A program made the position numbers and the translations under genes. Below, one piece after another: positions 1-7,567 of a stretch of DNA of 12,756 nucleotides. Position 1 is the first letter of the stretch. Every line of letters begins with the position of its first letter. The stretch is from a bacterium UBA6115 (GTDB taxonomy: Bacteria > Bacillota_A > Clostridia > Christensenellales > Aristaeellaceae). A model generated the notes under the pieces. That model saw only the letters and a list, made by a program, of their open reading frames with translations. It had not been told where the DNA came from and did no database searches. The DNA lies in contig DIWD01000051.1 in the NCBI GenBank assembly GCA_002428405.1, forward strand, positions 4,860 to 17,615. The letters run 5' to 3'.

Positions 1-981
1 CTGCCCGGCAAGACCGGGGACATTGGATACTACATTTACAACCTGATCGACCAGACGAAGCTGGAGTTTATCAACGGCCGCAAGACCAAGAGCCAGGTGC
101 AGTACGCAACCAACGGCGCGTTTGACGGCACAGGCCTGTTTGACCGGGAAAGCGACAGTCTCATCATTGCCGGGGAAAACGGCCTGCTGTATACCGTCAA
201 ACTCAACACAGTCTTTGATTTTACAGACGCCAAGACCATCACGATCGACCCGGAAATCACTTACCTGCGCAGCAAGGGGAACCAGAATGACACCACCGTC
301 TCCATCGAGAGTTCCGCCGCGATGTACGGGCCCTATGCTTTTGTCGCGGACAAGCAGGGCATCATCCGCTGTGTGGACACGACCGGAATGAAGACCGTAT
401 GGGCCTTTGACGCCGGGGACAACACCGACGCCACACTTGCGCTGGACCTGGAAGGCAGCGATGCTCTGGCACTGTATACCGGCACCACCGTTTTCAGCCG
501 CTCCCGCAGGGACGGCAACGCCGTCATCCGCCGCCTCAACGCCCTGACAGGGGATGAGATGTGGTCCTTCAAGGTCAAGGCCAAGTATGACGCGGGCGAG
601 CGCGGCGGCGTCAAGGCCAGCCCGCTGGTCGGCCAGGGAGAAATCGGAAACCTGGTCATCTTCACCGTAAACATGACGGAGGAAGGCGGAGCCATGCTCG
701 CGCTGGACAAGCACACCGGGGAGCAGGTATGGAAAGTGCCGCTGCCTGAGGGCGCAGTCTCCTCCCCCGTGGCGGTCTACGCCCCGGACGGCAGGGCGCG
801 CGTCATCCAGGCTGATCTATCCGGAAAGCTCCACCTCATCAATGGCATGACCGGCCAGGTCATCAATACCCTGGAATTGGGCGGTACAGTGGAGGGTTCC
901 CCCGCGGTGTACAACGATGTCCTGGTCATCGGCACATCCAGCAAGGACAACAACCGCATGTACGGCATCCGGATCGAATAG
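1..981 (+). CDS. PQQ-like beta-propeller repeat protein, 5' end missing
   Basis: The frame is open from base 1 to TAG at 979-981, giving 326 visible residues; the true start lies left of the window. A GTG at 97 is in frame but has no ribosome binding site and interrupts the fold, so it is not taken as the start. The protein shows recurring beta-propeller blades of the PQQ/pyrrolo-quinoline-quinone repeat type: a TG-x-x-x-W motif near residues 183-188 (TGDEMW) and another near 239-244 (TGEQVW), a degenerate one near 284 (TGQVIN), and matching strands such as ASPLV, SSPVAV and GSPAVY. Such propellers usually act as extracytoplasmic scaffolds or ligand-binding domains; no catalytic role can be read. 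The N-terminus is not visible, so a signal peptide or lipobox cannot be judged. It ends 26 bp before glpK with no terminator between, so co-transcription is likely. Family call is good; function is unknown. Confidence 0.8.
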   Translation: MPGKTGDIGYYIYNLIDQTKLEFINGRKTKSQVQYATNGAFDGTGLFDRESDSLIIAGENGLLYTVKLNTVFDFTDAKTITIDPEITYLRSKGNQNDTTVSIESSAAMYGPYAFVADKQGIIRCVDTTGMKTVWAFDAGDNTDATLALDLEGSDALALYTGTTVFSRSRRDGNAVIRRLNALTGDEMWSFKVKAKYDAGERGGVKASPLVGQGEIGNLVIFTVNMTEEGGAMLALDKHTGEQVWKVPLPEGAVSSPVAVYAPDGRARVIQADLSGKLHLINGMTGQVINTLELGGTVEGSPAVYNDVLVIGTSSKDNNRMYGIRIE

Positions 982-1007
982 CGAACCATCAACCAGAAGG
1001 AGAGCGC

Positions 1008-2537
1008 ATGGAAGATCAGTTTCTGGTTGCGCTGGACCAGGGAACCACTTCCTCCCGGGCAATCGTCTTTACCCCCGAAGGCCGCCTCCACGCATCGGCG
1101 GCCTTTGAGTTCACACAGCATTATCCCTTTCCCGGCTGGGTGGAACATGAACCGGAAGACCTTGTCGCAAGCACGGTCAGGGCCTTGAGGGAAGCGGTGG
1201 CCCGGGCTGGCATCAAACCGTCCCAGATCGCCGCGGTGGGCATCGCCAACCAGCGGGAAACCACCCTGCTGTGGGACAGGGAAACCGGTAAACCCGTCTA
1301 CCGCGCCATCGTGTGGCAATGCAGACGCACCGCGCCCATCATCCAGCGGCTGAAGACCGAGGGCCTTGCACCCATCATTCAGGAGAAAACCGGGCTGGTC
1401 CCCGACGCCTATTTTTCCGCCTCCAAACTCCGCTGGCTGCTGGATGAGACCGGTCTTCAGAAGCAGGCGGAGGAAGGCAGGCTGTGCTTTGGCACAGTGG
1501 ACAGCTACCTTGCCTTCCGGCTGGTGAAGGGCCATCCCCATGTGACCGACGCGACCAATGCCTCGCGCACGATGCTGTTCAACCTGAAAACGCAGGACTG
1601 GGACAATGAACTGCTGAAGATCTTCAACGTTCCCCCTGCCGTGCTGCCCCGGGTGGTCGACAGCGCGTGCCTCATCGGCAGCCTTGACCCGGACATCCTG
1701 GGCGTGCCTGTGCCCGTCGCCGCACTGGCGGGCGACCAGCACGCCGCCCTCTTCGGCCAGGCCTGCTTTAGCCCCGGGGACGTCAAGAACACATATGGCA
1801 CAGGATGCTTCATGTTGATGAACACGGGAACCGCTCCTGTCTCAAATGACCGGGGCCTCCTGTCCACCATGGCCTGGCGCATCGGCGGGAAACCGGTTTT
1901 CGCGCTGGAGGGCAGCGTGTTTGTGGCCGGCGCGGCCATCCAGTGGCTGCGGGATGAGCTGGGCATCATCAAATCCGCCGCGGAATCAGAGGAACTGGCG
2001 GCAAAGGTCCCGGACACCGGGGGCGTCTGCTTTGTCCCTGCCTTTACCGGCCTGGGCGCGCCGTACTGGAACATGTACGCAAGGGGGACGCTGGCGGGCA
2101 TCACCCGGGGGACCAACCGGCATCACCTGGCCCGTGCGGCGCTGGAATCCATCGCCTTTCAGTCAGACGACCTCCTGCGCCTGATGGCGCAATCCTTTGG
2201 CCAGGCGCCCGGCCCGCTGCGGGTCGACGGCGGCGCCTCGGCCAACAACCTGCTCATGCAGATGCAGGCGGATATTTCGGGCGTCTTAGTACTCAGGCCC
2301 CGCTTACAGGAAACCACGGCACTGGGGGCGGCCCTGCTGGCCGGATTGGCTGTGGGCATGTATCCAAACCCGGCCGCCACTGTCAGCGCCATACAGGCTG
2401 ATGAGACAGTATTCCAGCCCCACATCTCACCGGAGGAGCGCACGCAGGCGCGCAGGGGTTGGAAGCACGCCGTAGACACCGCCCTGCACTGGGCGAAAGA
2501 AACGGACCAGGCGCCGGATGAGGCTGCCGGCTCCTGA
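1008..2537 (+). CDS. glpK: Glycerol kinase
   Basis: Phosphorylates glycerol with ATP to give sn-glycerol 3-phosphate, the cytoplasmic first step of glycerol use. The 509-residue length fits the family (about 500). FGGY-kinase features are in order: N-terminal phosphate loop DQGTTSSR (10-17), NQRET (81-85) with the glycerol-binding Arg/Glu pair, Tyr135 in VPDAYFSASK, AGDQHAALFG (241-250) with probable catalytic base Asp243, the nucleotide region NTYGTG (261-266), FTGLGAPYW (346-354) and the C-terminal VDGGASANN (406-414). The ATG has AAGGAGAG 3-10 bases upstream. The loop at about 217-232, where Gram-positive GlpKs carry a His phosphorylated by HPr in a VYGHT-like sequence, reads ACLIGSLDPD here and has no His, so PTS activation at that site is probably absent. 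No glpF or glpD is next to it. It probably shares a transcript with the upstream propeller gene and ends at the hairpin at 2554. The enzyme call is secure; the regulatory comment is inference. Confidence 0.97.
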   Translation: MEDQFLVALDQGTTSSRAIVFTPEGRLHASAAFEFTQHYPFPGWVEHEPEDLVASTVRALREAVARAGIKPSQIAAVGIANQRETTLLWDRETGKPVYRAIVWQCRRTAPIIQRLKTEGLAPIIQEKTGLVPDAYFSASKLRWLLDETGLQKQAEEGRLCFGTVDSYLAFRLVKGHPHVTDATNASRTMLFNLKTQDWDNELLKIFNVPPAVLPRVVDSACLIGSLDPDILGVPVPVAALAGDQHAALFGQACFSPGDVKNTYGTGCFMLMNTGTAPVSNDRGLLSTMAWRIGGKPVFALEGSVFVAGAAIQWLRDELGIIKSAAESEELAAKVPDTGGVCFVPAFTGLGAPYWNMYARGTLAGITRGTNRHHLARAALESIAFQSDDLLRLMAQSFGQAPGPLRVDGGASANNLLMQMQADISGVLVLRPRLQETTALGAALLAGLAVGMYPNPAATVSAIQADETVFQPHISPEERTQARRGWKHAVDTALHWAKETDQAPDEAAGS

Positions 2538-2553
2538 TAAGGCAGGAAAATTG

Positions 2554-2587
2554 AAGAACTGCCGCGCACAATCGCGCGGCAGTTCTT
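2554..2587. terminator. Bidirectional intrinsic terminator between convergent units
   Basis: A perfect 14-bp inverted repeat has arms at 2554-2567 (starting AAGAACTGCC) and 2574-2587, with a 6-base loop. On the plus strand the stem ends in TTCTTTTG, giving a short U-run for glpK transcripts. On the minus strand the stem is followed by CAATTTTCC, serving the operon whose last gene stops at 2617. The position between two converging stop codons and the symmetry support a shared terminator. Confidence 0.88.
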
Positions 2588-2616
2588 TTGTTATCAGGAT
2601 TTTGCGGGGAACCAAT

Positions 2617-2946
2617 CTATTCCCCCGTCGCTTTTTCCTCAGCCTTGATTTGCTTCAGTTCGTCCTCAGCCTCTTTCTTCTCGGTCTTCAGCGACAAAGC
2701 CTGGGTTTTTGCCAGGTACATGCTCAGCAGGCCGATGCCGACAGTGATGGACGCGCAGGTGATGACGACAGGAAAGTACTGCTTCTGGATGAAGACGGAC
2801 ATCTGGTGCGCCGCGGAATCCGCGCCGCCCCCGATAATCAGGGCGAGAAGGAATCCGAAGAAGGCGACCCCGCCCGCAAGCAGGCAGAGCAGGATGCCCC
2901 AGCCAAACACTTTTTCAAGGAACAGGCCTATTTTTTTTGCTTCCAT
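2617..2946 (-). CDS. Small protein with two predicted membrane segments, partner of TRAP-type permease
   Basis: A 109-residue protein that I do not recognise as a named family. Two hydrophobic segments are clear: about residues 14-40 and 57-79, separated by a short polar loop. The C-terminal tail (about 84-106) is rich in Lys and Glu and has the spacing of an amphipathic helix or coiled coil. It starts 12 bp after the TRAP permease stop: the permease TAA is part of TAAGGAGG, the Shine-Dalgarno of this gene, so translation is likely coupled. TRAP permeases normally pair with a four-helix DctQ subunit of about 160 residues. This protein sits in the expected place but is shorter, with half the helices. 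It may replace or modify that subunit, or be an unrelated accessory membrane protein. It is the last gene of the operon; the terminator at 2554-2587 follows. The CDS call is strong; the role is inference from position. Confidence 0.85.
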   Translation of the reverse strand: MEAKKIGLFLEKVFGWGILLCLLAGGVAFFGFLLALIIGGGADSAAHQMSVFIQKQYFPVVITCASITVGIGLLSMYLAKTQALSLKTEKKEAEDELKQIKAEEKATGE

Positions 2947-2958
2947 GTTCGCTCCTCC

Positions 2959-4308
2959 TTACAGGCCCAGGATGGGCAGGATGCCGAGGATGACCAGCAC
3001 GCTCATTACGTAATGCAGGGCAACCCAGATCAGGGTGTTTTTCGTCGTTTCCTTCATCGGCGACTCCGCGATGCCCATCGCGGTGTACATACACAGCGCC
3101 AGGGGCGGGGTCATGCCTTCCATCGCGCCGGTGATGGCGGGAAGGATGGCGGCAAACAGGATGGGGTTCGCACCCGCGCCGACCATGATGGATACCATGG
3201 CCGTGCCGAAGATGGCCACCTGGGAGGATCCGGGGATAATCATGCCCAGGAGGGCGCAGAACAGGGGAATCAGCAGCGCCAGCACCCAGAAGGGAAGTCC
3301 CCAGCCGCTGACAAAGGCGCCCAGGGTCGAACCGACGTTCAGCGAGCCGAACAGGTTGCTGATACAGTAGGCGAAAAAGATCGTTGCGCTGACGGGAACG
3401 ATGGCCTTGACCGTTTTGGACAGGACGCCCGCCACGGCAGGCAGGTTTGTCTTGACTGCCTTGCCCGCAATGAAGAGGACGTAGAGGGCCGCCAGGCCCG
3501 GCGTGAACAGCAGCACGCTGCTGGACAGGCTGTTCACCCCGGGGCCAAGCCGCGCGGTGAACAGGGTGCCTTTCAGCTGCGCGTCCAGGAAGAAGGGCAG
3601 GAAAATGATGACGGCGAGCATCAGGGAAGCCCAGCCCGCGCGGATGGCGGGACCAAATTTGGGTACTTCGCCCGCTGCCATCGGGGCTACCTTGTACATC
3701 CTGCAAAACACGTACAGGGTTACCGCCCTTTGCAGGATAAACCAAATCGCGATGCCCCAAACGACCAGCCAGAAGTTGGACATGGTGTACTCAGGCGCGA
3801 AAGCTGCCAGCGTTCCGAAAGACGCGGTGATAACGCCCGCGGGCGGAATCATGTTGCCCATGGTGGAGGCGCTCATCTCAACGTTCGCCGCCAGGTAGGA
3901 GGGAAATCCGGATTTCTTCATGGCCGGGATGGTAAACACGCCGGTCGCTGCTACATTGCCGGCGCCGGAGCCCGACAGCGCGCCCATGAAGGTGGAGGCG
4001 ATGAGGGATACATAGCCCGCGCCGCCGCGGAAGCGGCCGAAGATGGACAGGATGATCGTGATGACCTTGTCAATCACCTTGGTATATCCGAAAACCTGCG
4101 CAGCGGTCAGGAAGCCCACAATCGCGTAGAAGAGGGTGTTGGTCGAGGTCTGGACGATGTACTTGAAGATGTTGGACCACTGGCCGGTGATCGCGATCAT
4201 CACGATATAGCCGACGAACATCGCCTCGTAGATGGGGCGTTTGAGCAGTACGAACACCGCGGTGATGACGCCCAGCAGAATGAGCAGATAGGTAATCTCT
4301 ATTGGCAT
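2959..4308 (-). CDS. TRAP-type large permease (DctM superfamily)
   Basis: A 449-residue integral membrane protein, hydrophobic through its length with roughly 12 membrane spans. It belongs to the DctM/ion-transporter superfamily: two internally similar halves each carry a helical-hairpin motif. In the first half these are ALSGSGAGNVAATG (110-123) and STMGNMIPPAG (148-158); in the second, GMIIPGSSQV (355-364) and EGMTPPLAL (397-405). The GNVAATGVFTIPAMKKSG stretch resembles large subunits of TRAP transporters, including TAXI-type fused ones. TRAP systems import organic acids or similar solutes with sodium, using a periplasmic or lipid-anchored binding protein; none is encoded here. Start ATG at 4308 has AAAGGAG nine bases upstream. 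It follows the symporter after a 58-bp gap and precedes the 2-TM protein gene by 12 bp. A substrate cannot be read; proximity to AtuA/DUF4387 suggests a carboxylate. A related non-TRAP member of the ion-transporter clan remains possible. Confidence 0.85.
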   Translation of the reverse strand: MPIEITYLLILLGVITAVFVLLKRPIYEAMFVGYIVMIAITGQWSNIFKYIVQTSTNTLFYAIVGFLTAAQVFGYTKVIDKVITIILSIFGRFRGGAGYVSLIASTFMGALSGSGAGNVAATGVFTIPAMKKSGFPSYLAANVEMSASTMGNMIPPAGVITASFGTLAAFAPEYTMSNFWLVVWGIAIWFILQRAVTLYVFCRMYKVAPMAAGEVPKFGPAIRAGWASLMLAVIIFLPFFLDAQLKGTLFTARLGPGVNSLSSSVLLFTPGLAALYVLFIAGKAVKTNLPAVAGVLSKTVKAIVPVSATIFFAYCISNLFGSLNVGSTLGAFVSGWGLPFWVLALLIPLFCALLGMIIPGSSQVAIFGTAMVSIMVGAGANPILFAAILPAITGAMEGMTPPLALCMYTAMGIAESPMKETTKNTLIWVALHYVMSVLVILGILPILGL

Positions 4309-4366
4309 CGCGTCAGTCTCCTTTCAGATTTATCATGCCGGCAGGCTGTAACCATTCCCTGCGCGG

Positions 4367-5812
4367 TCAGGATGACTTTTGAGGAAGGGGATCCCTTTTG
4401 TCGTTTTTCCATAACAGGCTGAAAACGATGGTGGTGATGAATGCCGTGATGATGGAGATGTAGGTTTCATTAAGGGCGGGATGGATGGGGAACCTGCCGG
4501 TTACAGCGTTGTAAATGACCCAGATACCGCCAACCGCCGCGGTTGCCAGCATGCCGGCAACCGCGCCTCTTTCAGAAGCGCTTTTCCAGTAGATACCCAG
4601 CAGCACGATGACAAACAGAGCGCCGCGCATGGAATAAGCGAAGTAGACGATGTCCAGTACCCGCAGGTTCAGGCTGTTGAAGAGGATTGCTACAGCCGCG
4701 CAGATAACTCCCGAAACAGCGGTGGTCACCCGCGAGAAGCGGAGCACCTCTTTTTCCGTTGCATCTTTCTTGATCACCCCCTGATAGATATCTTTGGTCA
4801 GCATGGTCCCGGACGCAAGGATGATGGGGGATACGGTGGACAGGATAGCTGCCAGGATAGATGCCAGTACAACTCCCCCGGCAACCGGGGTAAGGTTCAT
4901 CATCAATGTGGGAAGGGCCAGCTTGCCGTTGGTCACGACGTTCCCCGCCGTATCCAGCAGCGTGCCGTTGAGGGACATGGTTTTTGAAATCATTCCGAGA
5001 AGCGCCGTGAACAGCCCGAAAGGCGCCGCGACAAACGCGGTGATGATGGCAGCCTTCCTGGCAGAGGGCACATCCCTTGAGGCAAGAATCGGCTGGATGC
5101 CGGCCTGCGCTGTGCAGGCGCCCAGCAGGGAGGCGATGACCCAGGAGGATACCTTGCTGCCGCCGATGGCTGTCATGCTGAAGTAGGAGGGCGGCAGCGC
5201 AGAAACAACCTTGCCAATGCCCCCAACCTTGTTCAGCGCCAGAATGATGGCCAGCAGGATGCCGCCATACATGAAAAACAGGTGCATCACGTTGGTGTAG
5301 GCGACGGACTTCATACCGCCTATCAGTGTGTAGACAATGAAGACCGCCGCGAAAGCGATGATGGAGATGTTGAAGTCCAGCCCCATCAGGGACACGCCCA
5401 GGCTGCCGGCCGCAATCATCTGGGAGATGCCGACGGCCAGCATGACGAAGGTCAGGAAGACACTGGATACGGTGCGCGCCTTCACGCCCAGGAACTTGCC
5501 GATGATGCCCGGCACGGTTACGGTATTCAGGCTTCGGTAGAGCTTGGCGAACAAGAGCGCGAGGAAGATGACCCCAATGCCGTTGGCAATGGTATACCAG
5601 GAACCGGACAGGCCAAAGTCAAAGCCGTATTCCGACACCCCGGTCGTTGAGGTGCCACCCAGCCACTCTCCGGCTGAGGCGCACACGACCATCGTTACAC
5701 TCAGCCCGGCGCCGTGAAATGACGCCGAGCTTTTCCCACCGCGGCCGGACAGCATGCTGATGGCGACGGTGAGCGCGAAATATGCGATGATGATGATCAG
5801 CTGCACTGACAT
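4367..5812 (-). CDS. Sodium:solute symporter family (SSS) transporter
   Basis: A 481-residue inner-membrane protein with about 13 hydrophobic segments, the usual number and length for the SSS family. It starts at once with a membrane helix (residues 3-21). Family marks are the glycine-rich segment around GEWLGGTSTTG (48-58), the IGGMKSVAYTNVMH stretch (164-177), and the TM8 sodium-site segment AAILSTVSP (321-329), where adjacent Ser326 and Thr327 occupy the positions that bind Na+ in this family. It probably imports a solute driven by sodium. It begins 21 bp after the DUF4387 stop; the nearest ribosome site is AAGGGAG about 11 bases from the ATG, weaker than those of its operon partners. Substrate is unknown; SSS members carry sugars, amino acids, pantothenate or carboxylates, and the operon argues for the same compound handled by AtuA/DUF4387. 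Family call is firm, substrate unassigned. Confidence 0.92.
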   Translation of the reverse strand: MSVQLIIIIAYFALTVAISMLSGRGGKSSASFHGAGLSVTMVVCASAGEWLGGTSTTGVSEYGFDFGLSGSWYTIANGIGVIFLALLFAKLYRSLNTVTVPGIIGKFLGVKARTVSSVFLTFVMLAVGISQMIAAGSLGVSLMGLDFNISIIAFAAVFIVYTLIGGMKSVAYTNVMHLFFMYGGILLAIILALNKVGGIGKVVSALPPSYFSMTAIGGSKVSSWVIASLLGACTAQAGIQPILASRDVPSARKAAIITAFVAAPFGLFTALLGMISKTMSLNGTLLDTAGNVVTNGKLALPTLMMNLTPVAGGVVLASILAAILSTVSPIILASGTMLTKDIYQGVIKKDATEKEVLRFSRVTTAVSGVICAAVAILFNSLNLRVLDIVYFAYSMRGALFVIVLLGIYWKSASERGAVAGMLATAAVGGIWVIYNAVTGRFPIHPALNETYISIITAFITTIVFSLLWKNDKRDPLPQKSS

Positions 5813-5833
5813 GCGCTCTTACGCTCCCTTGTT

Positions 5834-6160
5834 TTATTCTTCGATCGGGATTTCAACATCCAGAAGGGGTGGGTACTGCTGGCAGCCGAATACGTCGCCT
5901 TCGCCGAAAGACCCGGAGGGACGCAGGCGGTTGATAGTGAACTTGATGGCATAGCCTGGATCGAATTCCACAAAGTCAGCAATGCGGTTGTCGGGAATGC
6001 CGAAAAGCTTGGAGACGAATTCTCTGTTGATTACCCCGCTTTTTTTGACAGCTTCATATTTTTCCGGTTCCCTGAAGATGATGTCAAAGGTTATCCTGTC
6101 GGTGCCGGCGTTCTTGCTGCGGATGGTTTTCGCAAGGTCGACCAATTTGACCATTTTCAT
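5834..6160 (-). CDS. DUF4387 family protein (AtuA partner)
   Basis: A 108-residue soluble protein. The sequence shows the features I associate with DUF4387: an N-terminal LAKTIRSKNAG (9-19), TFDIIF (24-29), a central region with SGVINREFVSKLFGI, and a C-terminal DVFGCQQYPPLL (88-99). The start is placed at ATG 6160 because AAGGAGG lies 8 bases upstream; the longer open frame begins inside the preceding gene with no ribosome site. The stop codon of the AtuA gene overlaps that Shine-Dalgarno (TAAGGAGG), so the two products are probably made in coupled amounts. DUF4387 genes commonly sit beside AtuA/DUF1446 genes and are sometimes fused to them, so this is likely a small subunit or second domain of the same enzyme. 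Its chemistry is not established. No signal peptide or membrane segment is present. Family recognition is from memory of conserved motifs. Confidence 0.88.
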   Translation of the reverse strand: MKMVKLVDLAKTIRSKNAGTDRITFDIIFREPEKYEAVKKSGVINREFVSKLFGIPDNRIADFVEFDPGYAIKFTINRLRPSGSFGEGDVFGCQQYPPLLDVEIPIEE

Positions 6161-6173
6161 GTCTTCTTCCTCC

Positions 6174-7544
6174 TTATTCGCCGATTTCGACCATTTCAAC
6201 AGGGAACAGTTCCATTGGATCATCCACCGCGACGGTATGGTTGAGGGTCCACTCGCAGGCAAGGGAAACTTCCACCACCTCGTCCAGAATAAAGGCGGCC
6301 GTTCCGGCGGTGCCTTTCACCTCGGGCAGGCGGGCGTAGAAAATCTGTCTGGTGGCAATCAGGGTGACTTCTTCGGCGATTTTCTTGTCTTGAGCGACGC
6401 CTTCAACGATGACCAGCAGCTCGTGCGATTTGGTTTCCTTAATGGGTTCCAGATCTCCCATCACACCGTTTTTGCCGAAGATGCGGTAGCTCAGCTCGTA
6501 GTGGGTATCCGGGAAGCGTTCCTTGACCTGGGACTTCGCCCAGTCAATCACCTTGTCGATGTGCTTGATGGTGTAGGGGTCACGGATGCCAGCCATGCCC
6601 ATGTAGCGGTAGCCGACAATGGCAGAGCCTTCCAGTTTGACCTTGACTTTCCCTTCAATCGGGATGAACTTCGGGTTGGTGATGCGGCAGGTCTTCTCGT
6701 CAAACTGCTCATAGACACACTCGCTCATGTCCATCATGCCGCCGGCGACGTACTCATAGTAGGGGTTGGTGCGCTCATACATCGCGTGGCCTGCGACGGA
6801 AGCGATGGTGCAGCGCTGGAAAGGTGCCATCGCCGTGACTTTTACATCATCTTTGGTGATGGTGCCGATGACGGATTCCTTGGCACCGTAAGGTTCGGCG
6901 CAGAAGGAAGCGCACTCTAAAACTTTCCCGGTGTAATAAGCGATATTCTCCGGAAATCCCTCGTAAATCGCGGCGCAGGCGAATACGCACGCATCGCTTG
7001 AACGGCCGCCGATAATCACATCGGCTCCCATTTCAAGCGCTTTGATATAGGGATGGACGCCAGCTACCGCCACGATCCTTACCGTGCGGTCCAGTTCTTC
7101 AAAGGTCAGGTTTGGACGGCTGTCAAGCCCTTCGATTTCTTCTCCGTTCTGCATCTTTTTGCGGAGATACTCTTTGTCGACCTCGGAATAAAAGTAAGCG
7201 AGCTTGAATTTCTTAAGGCTGTGCTTTTTCGCCATATCGCGGATCATGCCGACGTACATGTCCACGCGGCTGTTGGTCCCGGTGTCGCCGGCGGAGCCGA
7301 CAATCATGGGGACGCCCTGCTCGCGCGCTGCCAGCAGCATCAGCTCCAGGTCATGGTACTGGTGGTTGGGGTGGCTGGCGCACTTGTCCATGCCAAGGGG
7401 AACGGGGCCGATGTCGTCGCTGCCGGAATCGCAGCAGTAGTAATCGGGCTTTGTTGCCGCCCCGAGCCAGAAGCTCTCCTCTTTGGTGGGAGCGAACCCG
7501 AGGTGACCGTTGGGAGAAATGATCCGTAAAACTTCTTTTGCCAT
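6174..7544 (-). CDS. Acyclic terpene utilisation AtuA-like protein (DUF1446)
   Basis: A 456-residue cytoplasmic protein of the AtuA/DUF1446 family, named for a Pseudomonas acyclic-terpene gene but found in many gene clusters unrelated to terpenes. Conserved features include CDSGSDDIGPVPLG (38-51), GSAGDTGTNSRVD (83-95), the glycine-rich ADVIIGGRSSDACVFA (174-189) and a C-terminal WTLNHTVAVDDP (432-443). Acidic and glycine-rich motifs suggest ligand or metal binding, but the reaction is not established; involvement in hydroxy- or acyl-acid breakdown is inference. Start is set at ATG 7544, five bases after GGAGG (7554-7550); an ATG four codons upstream has no ribosome site and lies within that signal. 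It is the first gene of the operon, about 48 bases after the predicted transcription start, and is followed after 13 bp by its usual partner DUF4387. No CoA-ligase, carboxylase or lyase accompanies it here, so the pathway is incomplete or unusual. Confidence 0.9.
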   Translation of the reverse strand: MAKEVLRIISPNGHLGFAPTKEESFWLGAATKPDYYCCDSGSDDIGPVPLGMDKCASHPNHQYHDLELMLLAAREQGVPMIVGSAGDTGTNSRVDMYVGMIRDMAKKHSLKKFKLAYFYSEVDKEYLRKKMQNGEEIEGLDSRPNLTFEELDRTVRIVAVAGVHPYIKALEMGADVIIGGRSSDACVFACAAIYEGFPENIAYYTGKVLECASFCAEPYGAKESVIGTITKDDVKVTAMAPFQRCTIASVAGHAMYERTNPYYEYVAGGMMDMSECVYEQFDEKTCRITNPKFIPIEGKVKVKLEGSAIVGYRYMGMAGIRDPYTIKHIDKVIDWAKSQVKERFPDTHYELSYRIFGKNGVMGDLEPIKETKSHELLVIVEGVAQDKKIAEEVTLIATRQIFYARLPEVKGTAGTAAFILDEVVEVSLACEWTLNHTVAVDDPMELFPVEMVEIGE

Positions 7545-7549
7545 GTTAT

Positions 7550-7554
7550 CCTCC
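7550..7554 (-). promoter_or_regulatory. RBS deciding the AtuA start
   Basis: GGAGG sits 5 bases before ATG 7544 and overlaps the alternative upstream ATG at 7556, which itself has only AT-rich sequence in front. This supports the shorter N-terminus beginning MAKEVL. Confidence 0.8.
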
Positions 7555-7567
7555 ATATTCTGGTTTG

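Noticed and set aside
777..1742. A minus-strand open frame of 321 codons.
   Set aside because: It is antisense to the end of the propeller gene and to glpK, with low-complexity composition and no ribosome site.
4331..4350. TGCCGGCA palindrome in the gap between the symporter and TRAP genes.
   Set aside because: Eight base pairs without a loop and no U-run, unsurprising in GC-rich DNA. It is not a terminator or clear operator.
2518..4422. A plus-strand open frame of 634 codons.
   Set aside because: It lies antisense to the TRAP permease and 2-TM genes, is very rich in Asp, Gly, His, Arg and Gln with no domain pattern, and starts inside glpK without a ribosome site. It is a shadow frame caused by GC-rich codons.
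5982..6920. A plus-strand open frame of 312 codons.
   Set aside because: It is antisense to DUF4387 and AtuA genes, whose conserved motifs and ribosome sites are clear. No family features are seen.
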